DNA of 64,000 nucleotides from Fremontodendron californicum (lineage: Eukaryota > Streptophyta > Magnoliopsida > Malvales > Malvaceae), in the NCBI GenBank assembly GCA_030761205.1, contig JAULJL010000038.1:558001-622000 (forward strand), given 5' to 3'. Both the position numbers and the translations under genes were made by a program. The notes under the pieces are model-generated. The model saw only the letters and a list, made by a program, of their open reading frames with translations, was not told where the DNA came from and searched no databases. Below, in pieces: positions 1-11,606 of this stretch. Position 1 is the first letter of the stretch; each line of letters opens with the position of its first letter.

Positions 1-582
1 ATGTAATTATAATATATCTATGTTATTGTAATATATTTATGCAATTGTAATATATCTATGTAATTATAATATATCTATGTAATTATAATATATCTATGTT
101 ATTATAATATATTCCTGGGTAGTAGTCAATTATCTATGTAATTGTAATATATCTATGTAATTGTAATGTATCTATGTAATATATCTATGTAATTGTAGTT
201 GTAATATATCTATGTAATATATCTATGTAATTGTAATATATATCTATGTAATTATAATATCTATGTAATTGTAATATATATATATATCAATGTAATTCTA
301 ATATATCTATGTAATTGTAATATATATATCTATGTAATTCTAATATATCTATGTAATTGTAATATATCTATGCAATATATTTATCTATGTATTATAATTG
401 TAATATATCTATGTAATTGTAATATATCTATATAATATATCTATGTAATAGTTTTAATATATCTATGTTATATATAATTCTATTATATCAATGTAATTGT
501 AATATATCTATGTAATTATATTATGTCTATGTAATTGTAATATTTATCTATGTAATTGTAATATATCTATGTAATTATATTA

Positions 583-618
583 TGCCAATTTATGCCCCTA
601 TATTTTATCATTTTTTAA
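583..618 (+). repeat. micro-fragment resembling Ogre/Tat LTR
   Basis: Thirty-odd non-satellite bases containing TTTATGCCCCTA and ATTTTTTAA, which match with a few differences the LTR of the large element near 30829-30860 (and 44193-44224). Satellite continues directly on both sides. Short, so chance or convergence is not fully excluded. Confidence 0.55.
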
Positions 619-2377
619 TATATCTATGTAATTGTAATGTATCTATGTAATATATCTATGTAATTGTAATATATCTATGTAATTGTAATATATATATGTT
701 ATTGTAATGTATCTATGTAATTGTTATATATCTATGTAATTGCAATATATTATCTATGTAATTATATCTATGTAATTGTAATATCTATGTAATTATATAC
801 ATGTAATATCTATGTATCTATGTAATTCTAGTATATCTATGTAATTATAAAATATTAATATAATTATAATATATAATTGTAATAATATATTTATGTAATT
901 GTAATATATCTATGTAATTGTAATATATTTATGTAATTGTCATATATCTATGTAATTGTAATATATTTATGAAATGTATCTATGTAATATATCTATGTAA
1001 TTGTAATATATATATATATGTAATTATAATATATCTATGTAATTATGTACATGTAATATCTATGTATCTATGTAATTCTAATATATCTATGTAATTATTA
1101 TATATCTATGTAATTATAATATATAATTGTAATATATCTATGTATCTATGTAAAATTTATCTATATAAATGTAATATTACATAGATACATTGGATATATA
1201 TATATATTACAATTACATAGATATATATATATATATTACAATTACAATTACATAGATATCTAATTACATAGATATATATAATATATTACAATTACATTTA
1301 CATAGATACATAGATACATAGATATATTACAATTACATATATATATATATATTACATAAATATATTACACTTACATAGATTTATTACAATTACATAGATA
1401 TATTACAATTACATAGATATATATTACAATTACATAATTACAATTACATAAATATATCTATGTAATTGTAATGTGTTTATGTAATATATCTATGTAATTG
1501 TAATATGTTTATGTAATTGTAATATATTTTCTATGTAATATCTATGTAATTGTAATAAATAATTTATGTAATTGTAATATATATATATATATATATATAT
1601 GTAATTGTAATTGTAGTATATATATCTATGTAATTGTAATATATTTATTTAATTGTAATATATCTATATAATTGTAATATATCTATGTAATAGTAATTAT
1701 AATATCTCTATGTAATTGTAATATATCTATGTAATATATATTACAATTACATAGATATATATATTACAATTACATAAATGTATTACAATTACATAGATAT
1801 ATTACAATAACATAAATACATTACAATTACATAGATATATTATAATTACATAGATAATATATTACAATTACATAAATATATTACAATTACATAGATATAT
1901 TACATTAACACAATTACATAGATATAATACAGTTACATAGATATATTACAATTACATAGAAATATTATTACAATTACATAAATATATTACATAGATATAT
2001 TACAATTATATATATATTATAATTACATAAATATATTACAATTACATAGATATATTACAATTACATATATTATTACAATTACATAAATACATTACAATTA
2101 CATAGATGTATTACAATTACATAGATATATTACAATTACATAGATATTTTAGAATTACTTAGATATATTAGAATTACATAAATATATCTATGTAATTGAA
2201 ATACATCTATGTAATTGTAATATATCTATGTAATTGTAATATATCTATGTAATTATATACGTGTAATATGTATGTAATTCTAATATATCTATGTAATTAT
2301 AATATCTCTATGTTATTGTAATATATTTATGCAATTGTAATATATCTATGTAATTATAATATATCTATGTAATATTA

Positions 2378-2395
2378 CCGATCACACCTAGCTAA
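2378..2395 (-). repeat. 18-nt antisense LTR snippet in satellite
   Basis: CCGATCACACCTAGCTAA is the exact reverse complement of 27465-27482 in the Ogre/Tat-like LTR (also near 40829-40846). It is flanked by satellite and contains G/C bases otherwise absent from the array. Confidence 0.6.
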
Positions 2396-2940
2396 ATATC
2401 ATCAATTGTAATATATCTATGTAATAGTAATACATTACATATATATCTATGTAATGTAATATATGTATGTAATATATCTATGTTATTGTAATATATCTAT
2501 GTAATTGTAATATATATATATATCTATATAATATATTTATCTATGTAATTGTAATATATCTATGTATTTATTTAGATATATTTTTGTGTAATTGGAATTG
2601 TAATATATACATATATTTATGTAATATATGTAATATATCTATATAATTGTAATATATCTATGTAATTTTAATATATGTATGTAATTGTAATATATCTATG
2701 TAATTATAATATATCTATATAATTCTAATGTATCTATGTAATTGTTATATATCAATTTAATTCTAATGTTTTAAGTAATTGTAATATATCTATGTAATTG
2801 TAATATATCTATGTAATTGTAATGTATCTATATAATTGTAATATATCTATGTAATTCTAATGTTTTAAGTAATTGTAATTTATCTATGTAATTGTAATAT
2901 ATTTAAGTAATTGTAATATATCTATGTAATTGTAATGTAA

Positions 2941-2992
2941 TACAATAATTATGCAAATTCGAAAGCGAAGAAACTCTTCTTAAATTCTGCAT
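2941..2992. other. short non-satellite insert, unrecognised
   Basis: About 50 bases with normal base composition (contains GCAAATTCGAAAGCGAAG) interrupt the array. No match elsewhere in the window was noticed and no coding frame of use is present. A reverse-strand satellite block (2993-3091) follows it. Confidence 0.5.
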
Positions 2993-3100
2993 AGATACAT
3001 TACAATTAAACAAGTTACATATATATATTACAATTACATATATATATATATTAAACATAGATATATTACAATTACATAAACCACTTAAATAGATATATTT

Positions 3101-3279
3101 GATGCTGGTAGTGCTCCAAATTTGTCACCAATAATAAGGTCTTCAACTTCTAGTCATCAAGTTAATGAAAATGAAGATGGTAAACTACTTGATTATTTTA
3201 TTCTTCTATATTGACTTCAATACTTAATTGCTTTTAATTGTATAATATTTTTCAATTTTATGCAGATGCTGCTCCATAG
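3101..3279 (+). pseudogene. putative last two exons of a CACTA-encoded protein
   Basis: An open stretch of 26 codons from 3101 ends in the acidic NENED run and meets a GT donor at 3180-3181. A T-rich tract and TTTATGCAG acceptor end at 3265. The joined frame then runs through four more codons (D-A-A-P) to TAG at 3277-3279. The 85-bp AT-rich intron, its splice signals and the position just before the CACTA terminal region suggest the C-terminal tail of an element protein. The upstream exons are absent (satellite begins near 3091), so it is a fragment. The tail is too short to assign to a family; the splice sites are predicted by eye. Confidence 0.45.
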
Positions 3280-3699
3280 GAATATTTAAGAGAATTGGAT
3301 TGCTTATTTCACTTTATGTATTTGGATTGCTTATTTACTTTGTGTTTGGATTGCTAATTTTCAATTTTAAGACTGTATTATGACTTTAGCTTGCGACTTC
3401 TATTTAGCTTGTAAAAGTTATATAATTAACACAATTTATTTGTAATTTTATTTTTAATATTATGAAATATTTTGTACTTTCTTATAATGGTTTTTTTTAT
3501 ATGAAATATCTTGGATTAAATTATAAATATATCAATATTAGTAATTGAAAAATATGATAAAATTTTAATTTTACCGACGCTCTGACCTCTATACTGACAG
3601 TTCATATAACAACAAAAAATGTATAGTATACTGACGGAGTAAACCGTCAGTAAATTTACGACAAACAGTCGCTATAGGTTAATTGTATATTTTACATTT

Positions 3700-4160
3700 T
3701 AATCTATACCGACGGACGCAAAAAAAAAAAAAAAACGTCGATATATGTATATCTATGGTATCTATACCGACGGATACAAAAGCCGTCGGTATAGATACGG
3801 TATCTATACCTACTGATACAAAAGCCGTCGGTATAGATGTGATATCTATACCGACGGATACAAAAGCCGTCGGTATAGATACGGTATCTATACCTACGGA
3901 TACAAAAGCCGTCGGTATAGATGCGGTACCTATATTGACGGATACAACATCCGTCGGTATAGGTAAAAGCAAAAGGGGCTACCCCAACATAGGCTATACC
4001 GATGGTAGTAACATTAGTGACGTCTAAAACCGTCGGCATAGGTTATACATCCTATTCCGACGGTCACCTTTCCGTCGGTATAGGTCTATACCGACGAGTG
4101 TTTTACCGTCGCTTAATTTTTTGTCGGAATAGTCATTTTGACTGTCGGTATAGGGTTTTA
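3700..4160. repeat. CACTA subterminal inverted/direct repeats
   Basis: About a dozen copies of the 12-mer CCGTCGGTATAG or its complement, in alternating orientation, spaced roughly 20-40 bp with ACAAAAG spacers. Pairs form stem-loops. Apparent ORFs on both strands here, rich in SIPTDTKAVGID-type repeats, are products of the repeat and not genes. Confidence 0.88.
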
Positions 4161-4205
4161 GGACTTTTAGCGACGGATTTTGGAGTTTTACCAACACTTT
4201 TTGGA

Positions 4206-4235
4206 CCGTCACTATATGGAAATTTGTTTGTAGTG
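4206..4235 (-). repeat. CACTA terminal inverted repeat (3' end)
   Basis: On the minus strand the element begins CACTACAAACAAATTTCC and continues into a CGG-containing segment. The partner TIR at the 5' end is not in the window, so the 3-bp target duplication cannot be verified. Confidence 0.85.
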
Positions 4236-4950
4236 TAGATATACTATAGTTACAAAGATATATTACAATTACATAGATATATTACAATGTATTACACAAA
4301 TATATTACAATTACTTAATTATATTACAATTCATAGATATATTACAATTACGTAGATATATTACAATTACATAGATATATTTACAATTACATAGATATGT
4401 AATTGTAATATACAATTACATAGATATATTACATAAATATATTTATTACAGTTACACATTAGATATATTATAATTACAATTGCATAGATATATATTATAA
4501 TTACATAGACATATTACAATTACATAGATACATTACAATTACATAGATATATTACATAGATATCTATGTAATATAATTGTACTACATAAATATATCAATG
4601 TAATTGTAATATATCTATGTAATATATTTATGTAATTGTAATAGTACATCTATGTAATTGTAATATATCTATGTAATTGTATTATATCTATGTAATTGTA
4701 ATAATATATGTAATTGTAATATATTTATTTAATTGTAATATATTTATGTAATTATAATATATCTATGTAATTGTAATATATTTATGTAATTGTAATATAT
4801 TTGTGTAATTGTAATATATCTAAGTAACTGTAGTATATCTAAGTAACTGTAGTATATCTATGTAATTGTAATATCTATGAAATTACAATATATCTATGTA
4901 ACTGTAATATATCTATTACATTCATATATTATTACAATTATATAGATATA
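4236..4950. repeat. AT satellite block
   Basis: Mainly reverse-strand units to about 4560, then forward units to about 4920. The same order of variants follows the second CACTA copy (19801-20550), so this block belongs to the duplicated segment. Confidence 0.93.
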
Positions 4951-7786
4951 TGTAACACCCTGTCCGGATAATCTACCTAAAATCCGGCAGAGTTTCCTTT
5001 CTATCTCAACGATAATCCTCCTGCAAATAACACTCAATTCATATCCTCAACCAGCAATATTCCTCAATACTATTATCACATATATCCATATATATTCAAA
5101 AAAATTTCCATGATCAATTTATGCTCAAATCAAAACATATTGATCTATTGTCTCATATCTTCAAATATATACAATATATCCAAAAGTAAACCTATCTCAG
5201 CAAGGTTTACTAGATAAAAACATCAAAAGATCAAGGCTTCAATAAATTTTTACTATGATGCCCACCACGTCACAATACTATTTGAAGCAGAGAATAGAGG
5301 AAGGTTGCAATCCCAACACCTAACTATCACCTGAAAATGAGAATATGAAATGGTGAGATATATGAATATCTCAGTGAGTAAACAACTTTTAAAGCGTGTG
5401 AAAACTATAATGGTAGTCTGTAGAGCATAATTTACATTTTCAAAATAAATAATAGTAAAATCATAATAACTAATTCAAAGGCGTAGCAAAGTTTTCAAAT
5501 GTATAACAATATTATAATATTAAATCAATGTATAAAATCTGTAAAGTAAATCAAGTTTCGTATAATTGGGCTCCAACTCCTTTAAAACATAATAGACGTT
5601 TTCAAAATAAATAATAGTAAAACCATAATGAGTAATTCAAAGACGTAGCAAAGTTTTCAATTGCATAACAATATTATAATATTAAATCAATGTATAAAAT
5701 CTGTGAAGTAATTCAAGTTACGTATAATTGGGCTCCAACTTTCTGTCGTGCACAAGAGTACATCCATGAAATAACCAGGCAATATCCATGTAGGCATACT
5801 AGTAGCCGGCCCCAAAGGCCAATACCACCATAGGACGCCCCAAATGCATATGTGTCACTATGATGTGCCCCCAAAAGGCAAATATAACGGGATAGGGACT
5901 CTGGAGGTGGCTCCCACCATAAAGGCGTAGCACGCAGCTCCCATACCCCAGTATAATATCACGGAATGGGGACTCTGGAGGTGGCTCCCGCCACAAAGGC
6001 GTAGCACGCAGCTCCCGTATTCCGGTCTAATATCACGGAATGGGGACTCTGGAGGTGGCTCCCGCCACAAAGGCGTAGCACGCAGCTCCCGTATTCCGGT
6101 CAAGGAAATAATCTCATACATTAAGTCAGGTGGAGCCAAAACCATGTACGTTAAATTCTATGTAAAATCATATTTCATAAAATCTACCAACTTACTCGAT
6201 ATAATATTTCTTGAAATAAAACTACTTTAATAACAAATCAATTTATATAATTAAATATCGTATATACCTTTAATGCATAAAATAAATATCATGCTAAAAA
6301 TATATATATATATAATTATAATTAAAGAAATTTCATATAACTATAGTTGTCGTCTACTCACAATCCTTGAGATGATCTCACTGTACACCTCAACCTGAAA
6401 CTTCGGGATCCATAGGTGACGTCGGATCTACGTGGCCTAGAGATTAACAATAATTAGTATCTATACATGCTCAAAGCATTACACAATTTTGAATGCAACT
6501 TAAGTCTCATAATCTTCCCTCAAGGTCAATACTAATTCCTCATACTCAAAACAACATATCCCAAATTTTTAATATCATTTCCATAATCATTTTCTCCAAA
6601 TATTCAACTCCATAATCATGTCCTTATCAAATTCGTTTCTAGTATTCCATGCCTTAGAAATTTTCATAATCCATAACCATCCTTTGATACTATATTTCTC
6701 TTAGGCAATAAATTCCTTAATATCAAGTTAGATTAGAAAATCATAACTTGAGTTTGGTAAGGAATTTGGAAGTGATCCCAATTGTTTTATTTCAACCAAT
6801 ATATCTAATTTATGAATAAAATAACTAACTTATACAACTAGAACAAAATTTTGATCAAATTTGATAAATCCCGAAACCATGCTGAAACAGAGGTCACACT
6901 GAACAGTCAACTTCACCGAATTTTATCTTTTTAACCGCTTATCGGTTTTGGGTGATTCAAAGACTAAAATTCTTGTATTGAAGTCTAGTTTCTAGGACAA
7001 ATATCAAAAAAATATAAACCCAACTGTGCCGAACCCAGAAAATCCGAACAGCAAGCATGCTCAGAAAACAGTGGTCACACTGAACAGCCAACTTCACCGA
7101 ATTTTATCTTTTTAACCGCTTATCGGTTTTGGTTGATTCAAAGACCAAAATTCTCGTAGTGAAGTCTAGTTTATAGAAAAAATATCAAACAAATATAAAC
7201 CCAACTGTACCGAACCCAGAAAATCCGAACAGCAAGCATGCTCAGATTCCCCTGTTTTGCTTTTTCTTCCCATTTTCTTGTTCATGCTTTCAAATCCTTT
7301 TAATTCTTACCAAAAATGAGTAAAATTCATACTTAATAGATGTATTTCAGACCTTAACATGTTTATGGAGCAAAGATCTTAGCATGCTCAAGTAGAATAT
7401 CTAAAGAAAATGAAGAATTTATCAAGAAACTAACCTTGGTTGTAATTGTTGTTGAGATTTTGGTGGAGTTCTTGAAGAGAAATGGAGGAGATGAAGAAAT
7501 TGGAGAGGGGAGGCTGCCGGCTGCTCATTTAGAAAATGAAGATACCTTGTGTTTTCGGGAGATCAATTGAACATAAGGGATATTTTTTTATTTTTGGGAT
7601 AATTGCATATTGGTCCCTCAACTTTTTTATAAATAACCATTAAGCCCCTAAACTTTTTTAATATGTTCATTTTGATCCTTTCTTCTTTTATTTCCTTCAC
7701 TTATAACTTCTTACCAATTTCCAAGTTTGTCCTTAAAATTTTCGGGATTTAACTTTACATAATTATACGTAACCTCGGTTGTGACA
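4951..7786 (-). repeat. 3' LTR of the Ty3/gypsy element
   Basis: On the plus strand it starts TGTAACACCCTGTCC and ends GGTTGTGACA; sense termini are TG...CA. Length 2,836 bp, near-identical to 11622-14458. It contains three internal tandem duplications: about 162 bp twice (5437-5760), 74 bp three times (5895-6116) and about 181 bp twice (6892-7253). Short ORFs across the 74-bp repeat change frame from unit to unit and are not genes. Confidence 0.97.
5895..6116. repeat. 74-bp tandem repeat, three units, in LTR
   Basis: The motif GGGACTCTGGAGGTGGCTCC recurs at 5895, 5969 and 6043. The same triplet lies in the 5' LTR from 12566. The related LTR at 51945-54264 has two units. GC-rich relative to the surroundings. 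Confidence 0.9.
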
Positions 7787-7802
7787 ACTTACCCCCCTTA
7801 GA
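7787..7802 (-). other. polypurine tract (second-strand primer) of Ty3/gypsy element
   Basis: The minus strand reads TCTAAGGGGGGTAAGT directly before the 3' LTR start. The G-run next to the U3 boundary is the expected plus-strand priming site. The same tract sits at 51929-51944 in the second copy. Confidence 0.9.
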
Positions 7803-7821
7803 AAAATTTCGTCCTCGAAAT

Positions 7822-8300
7822 TTACTTACCAACTTGATTGAACAAGTGAGAATATTGAGTCCGCATATCTTCGTCTCTTTTCCATATAGCTTCTTCATAT
7901 GAATGATTCCTCCAAAGAACTTTCACTAATGGAATAGTCTTAGTCCTTAGAACTTGGTCCCTTCTATCCAAAATCTCAACCGGCTGCTCTTCATAAGTTA
8001 AGTTTTCCTCAATTTCCATAGGCAAATCCTTCAATATATGTGAAGAATCAAAAATGTACTTTCAGAGCATAGAAACATGGAACCCATTATGAATTCGTGA
8101 CAATTCTTCTGGTAAGGACAATCTTTAAGCAACTGGGCCAATCCGTTCAATGATCTCATACGGCCCTATATATCGAGGGCCCAACTTTTCTCGTCTTCCA
8201 AACCGGATTACTCCCTTCCAAGGAGTCACTTTCAAAAATATCATATCACCAACTTCAAACTCTAAATCTTTTCTTCGATTATCTGCATAGCTCTTTTGTC
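7822..8300 (-). pseudogene. Pol C-terminal region with chromodomain-like tail
   Basis: Residues such as VEILDRRDQVLRTK and VKVLWRNHSYEEAIWKRDED, ending HLFNQVGK before the stop, match the tail after integrase in plant chromoviruses, thought to guide integration to particular chromatin. The final 70-codon stretch (8034-7822) is open. The part joining it to the integrase core (8035-8300) has at least two in-frame stops and a frame change relative to the intact frame seen at 51400-51909. The stop lies just upstream of the polypurine tract, as expected. Confidence 0.85.
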
Positions 8301-9130
8301 GATCTTGAGCTATTTTTTATCTTTTCCCGATTTACCTTAACTTTGTCTGCAGTCATCATAACAATTTTTGGACCTAGTAATTTCCTTTCATATGTATCAT
8401 CCCAACACACCGGAGTTCTGCACTTCCTTCCATACAAAGCTTCAAATTGAGCCATGTCGATGCTGGACTGATAACTATTGTTATATGCAAACTCTGCTAG
8501 GAGCAAGTGTTCATCCCAGTTTCCTTTGAATTCCATAATACAAGATCTGAGCATATCTTCCAAAATTTGAATTTTCCTTCAGATTGTCCATCTGTCTGAG
8601 GATGAAAAGCAGTACTGAACTTGAGTTTAGTACCCATAGCATTCTGCAAACTTGGCCAGAAGCGAGATGTGAATCGGGGGTCTCGATCAAATACAATCGA
8701 TACTGGGGCACCATGTAACCTAACAATTTCGTTCACATAAAGTTTAGCCAGTCTTTCCATGGAAAAAGTCTTCTTGACTGGCAAAAGGTGAGCTGATTTT
8801 GTCAAACGATCAACAATCACCCAAATGCTATCATAACCAGACTGTGTTCTTGGCAATCCCGAAATGAAATCCATAGCAATATCTTCCCACTTCCATTGAG
8901 GAATAGGTAGGGGTTTCAATTTCCCAGAAGGTTTTTGATGCTCGGCTTTAATTTGTTGGCATACCAAGCATCTAGAAACAAACTCAGCTATGTCCCATTT
9001 CATACCTTGCCACCAATAATGTTCTCTTAAGGTTCGATACATCTTCACACTACCAGGATGTAACGCGTATGGTGCATTATGAGCTTCCTCCAAAATCACC
9101 TTCCGGAGTTCTTCATCCTGAGGCACACAA
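8301..9130 (-). pseudogene. integrase domain, frameshifted
   Basis: The zinc-binding HHCC part is visible (HPG...H..., then CLVCQQIKAEH), followed by the catalytic core with D in AMDFISGLP, D in FDRDPRF and E in TDGQSE. All three acidic residues of the DDE set are present. Immediately after the glutamate a small deletion shifts the frame near 8560; the downstream part (DMLRSCIMEFKGNWDEHL onward) continues in another frame to 8279. A single-base expansion of an A-run near 9130 also separates the core from the upstream linker. Normally the enzyme inserts cDNA into the chromosome; here the protein cannot be made as one chain. Confidence 0.9.
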
Positions 9131-9362
9131 AGCCTATTTTTTCATTATCAGTACATCCTCATCTTTTATTTCAAAGTCAGTCCTCACACCATCCCTTACT
9201 TCTTGCTTTAACTTTACCAGCATAGGGTCATTATTCTGTGCTTCACGTATCCAATCAATATGAATCGGTTTAACCTTCAAGTGGGTTATCAGGAGATTAT
9301 TCTCAATAATCATCAATTCTAAAGGTAAAGACTTCAACTCATTTTTGTAAGGGTTTCTGAAT
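9131..9362 (-). pseudogene. RNase H-integrase linker, out of frame
   Basis: Encodes LPLELMIIENNLLITHLKVK and HIDWIREAQNNDPMLVKL, which matches the start of the second Ty3/gypsy copy at 50401. It lies in a different frame from the RNase H part upstream (which ends at 9339) and from the integrase downstream. Confidence 0.85.
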
Positions 9363-10030
9363 TGCTCGGATATGAGCAAGAGAACTAGAAGACTTTCTAC
9401 TAAGAGCATCGGCTACTACATTGGCCTTTCTTGGGTGATAATCAATTACACAGTCACAATCTTTTATCAATTCCAACCATCTCCGTTGCCTCAAATTTAA
9501 TTCTTTCTGATCCATCATATATTTCAAACTCTTATGATCAGTGTAGATTGTACATTTTTCTCCAAATAAATAATGCCTCCAAATTTTCAGTGCAAACACC
9601 ACTGCCGCCAACTCCAAATCATGAGTGGGATAGTTTTGCTCATGCTGTTTCAGTTGTCGAGAAGCATAAGCTATCACCTTCCCATGTTGCATCAAAACGC
9701 AACCCAACCCTCGCCTCGAGGCATCACTGTATACCACAAAGCTTCCAGTCCCTGATGGTAGTGTAAGAACTGGTGCTGTGGTCAATCTACGCTTGAGCTC
9801 TTGGAAAGCTTGCTCACATTCGTCAGTCCACTCAAACTTAGCATGCTTCCTTGTTAGTTTTAACAAATGAGAGGCAATCATGGAAAATCCTTCCACGAAT
9901 AATCGATAGTACCCTGCCAATCCGAGAAAGCTCCTAACTTCTGTGACATTAGTGGGTCTTTTCCAAGCAACTACAGTTTCTATCTTTTGTGGATCCACAA
10001 AAATCCCTTTCTTAGATTTCACACTTGGAA
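9339..10030 (-). pseudogene. RT thumb/connection and RNase H domain
   Basis: From GIFVDPQKIE through RSFLGLAGYYRLFVEGFS (RT C-terminal part) into RNase H. The RNase H acidic residues are visible in order: D of VYSDAS, E of HDLELAAVV, D of IYTDHKSL and D of VADALSR. The domain would degrade the RNA of the RNA:DNA hybrid. This stretch is a single open frame. It is separated from the RT palm upstream by an out-of-frame deletion near 10025-10035 that removed roughly a dozen residues after AKFSKCE. It ends by frameshift near 9362. Confidence 0.92.
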
Positions 10031-10566
10031 AATTTAGCATAAAGTTGCTTTTCACGCATAGTCTGCAACACCGTTCTCAAATGGCTTACATGATCATCCT
10101 TATTCCTGGAATAAACTAGGATGTCATTGATGAAAACAATAACAAACTTATCTAAGTAGGGCCGAAACACCCTATTCATCAAATCCATAAAGACTGCAGG
10201 TGCATTAGTTAGCCGAAAAGGCATAACTAAGAATTCATAATGACCATATCGAGTTCTAAAAGCAATCTTTGGAATATCAGATTCTTTAATCTTCAATTGA
10301 TGATAACCCGATCTTAGGTCTATTTTGGAGAACACACTCGCACCTTGCAACTGATCAAACAAGTCATCAATCCTTGGCAAAGGATACTTATTCTTAATGG
10401 TGACCTTGTTCAATTGCCGGTAGTCGATACACAATCGTAAAGATCCATCCTTTTTCTTTACAAATAAAACCGGTGCTCCCCAAGGTGAAGTACTAGGCCG
10501 AATGAAACCTCTGTCAACTAGGTCTTGCAACTGCACTTTCAATTCCTTTAGCTCCGAAGGTGCCAT
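10012..10566 (-). pseudogene. reverse transcriptase palm/fingers with altered catalytic motif
   Basis: A 184-codon open stretch with typical gypsy RT blocks: DRGFIRPSTSPWGAPVLFVKK, CIDYRQLN, YPLPRID, FSKIDLRSGYHQ, TNAPAVF. The polymerase motif usually ending I-D-D reads VFINDILVYS: the first aspartate of the pair (codon 147, 10126-10128) is asparagine. The G before LTNAPAVF is also replaced by R. Loss of a metal-binding aspartate is expected to abolish polymerisation. The reading frame ends at 10012 because of the deletion noted for the next domain. Confidence 0.93.
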
Positions 10567-10912
10567 TCTATAGGGTGCCTAAGAAATAGGAGCACTGCCA
10601 GGGATTAAGTCGACAGTAAACTCCAATTCCCTGTCAGGGGGTAAACCAACCAATTTTTTTTTTTTAAAAGATCTCAGGAAACTCTTTGACCACACGTATA
10701 GTTTCCAACTTTGCCTCATGTATATCCTGGTTAATCACAAAAGCAAGGTATCTGAATACCCTTTCTGCAAGTATCTATTGGCTGCCATCTTAGAGATAAG
10801 GCAAGAAGGTAAAACTTTCATTTCTCCTTGAAAGGTAAACTCTAAGTCTCCCGACTTCTTAAAAGTCACAGTTTTGAAAAAAAAAACAATCTATTACTGC
10901 ATTGTTTGCTTC
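10567..10912 (-). pseudogene. protease C-terminal remnant and protease-RT linker
   Basis: Pieces readable across frames: NAVIDCF, SGDLEFTFQGEMKVLPSCL, then AFVINQDIHEAKLETIRVVK, REFP-like EFPEIF, PPDRELEFTVDLIPGSAPIS and APYRMAP. These flank the aspartic protease and RT of related elements. The protease active-site region is absent: NAVIDCF is joined almost directly to Gag. A T-run (near 10880-10890), an A-run (near 10660-10670) and one stop between PIS and APYR break the frame. Confidence 0.85.
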
Positions 10913-11527
10913 TATCGATGGAGAAAATTCTGATAGTTCACTGAATTTTTGCTCATACTCTACTACTGACATACCACCCTGTTTTAAATTCATAAACTCA
11001 GTCCATTTCTTTTCCCGCAAGGCCTGAGAATAGTATTTTTCTTCAAACTCTCTTCGAAAATCTGCCCAGGTTATGGCAGGACGTCCAGCATACCTTTGCA
11101 CTGTAGTTTTCCACCATGTGTGTGCATGATCCTCCAAAAATTACACCGCACATGGTAACCTCATAGGCTCGGGAATCTGAAGAGTAATGGAAGTAGTCTC
11201 AAATTTTTGTAGCCATGACCAGGCTAAATCTGATTCCAAAGACCCTGTGAAAATTTTGCAACCCATATTCTTCAAATCTTTACAGTAATCAACTATCCCC
11301 TTTTCAGCAGGGGCAGTCAAAGCGGGAATTACTCTTGCCAAGGCCGCAACTGCCTCAGCTAAATTACGATCAGCTGCTAGAGGTGCCGCTGAAGGTGCAT
11401 CAACTGAAGATGAACCAGCAGCTGAAGCTTGTTCTCCAATTTGCTCATCAATATCCACATTTCTATTCCTATCCCTATTTTGGGCTAGGGGATTGATTCT
11501 AAGCCTTCCTCTTCGACGTGGTGGCAT
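10913..11527 (-). pseudogene. Gag, N-terminal and capsid part, one nonsense codon, C-terminus deleted
   Basis: Starts at ATG 11527-11525 with MPPRRRGRLRINPLAQNRD, typical of chromovirus Gag. It continues to IPEPMRLPCAV, a TAA at 11143-11141, then in the same frame FLEDHAHTWWKT and FRREFEEKYYSQALREKKW to KFSELSEFSPSIEA: the retrotransposon gag (PF03732-type) domain that builds the virus-like particle. After residue ~205 the frame runs straight into protease-derived residues (NNAVIDCF). The CCHC zinc knuckle and most of the protease are therefore missing through an internal deletion, probably about 1 kb judging from family layout. Confidence 0.9.
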
Positions 11528-11606
11528 CGTGTCTGATTTCTTACGCAAGTGACAATATTTTAATACTTCAACAAACAGTTCCTAAGTCTACAGGACCTAT
11601 AACCTT

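Larger units (their letters stand above)
1..2940. repeat. AT-rich ~19-bp satellite array with strand switches
   Basis: Degenerate tandem copies of TGTAATTGTAATATATCTA. The forward form fills about 1-1170, 1451-1737 and 2184-2935; the reverse complement fills about 1171-1450 and 1738-2183. Some switches occur at palindromes of the TGTAATATTACA type. Units vary by insertion of TA runs and by loss of half-units. No coding potential. Small foreign snippets lie at 110-132, 583-618 and 2378-2395. Confidence 0.95.
3092..4235 (+). mobile_element. CACTA (En/Spm-like) transposon, 3' end fragment, copy 1
   Basis: The right edge reads as a CACTA terminus: the last bases, on the opposite strand, are CACTACAAACAAATTTCC. 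Inside it, about 3559-4210, is a dense set of direct and inverted copies of CTATACCGACGG / CCGTCGGTATAG, the subterminal repeats expected as transposase binding sites in CACTA elements. The left part holds what looks like the last exon pair of an element gene. The 5' end is missing and satellite abuts both sides. A 795-bp part (3441-4235) is repeated at 19007-19800. Confidence 0.9.

Noticed and set aside
3679..4238. ORFs of 62-114 codons on both strands over the CACTA end (SIPTDTKAVGID-type repeats), also at 19247-19592
   Set aside because: They read through inverted subterminal repeats on both strands; repeat-driven, no start context or family.
5799..6145. 65- and 95-codon ORFs in the Ty3/gypsy LTR, with counterparts at 12470-12825 and 53379-53660
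   Set aside because: The apparent protein repeats come from a 74-bp tandem repeat that is not a multiple of three, so each unit is read in another frame; copies are shared only because LTRs are homologous.
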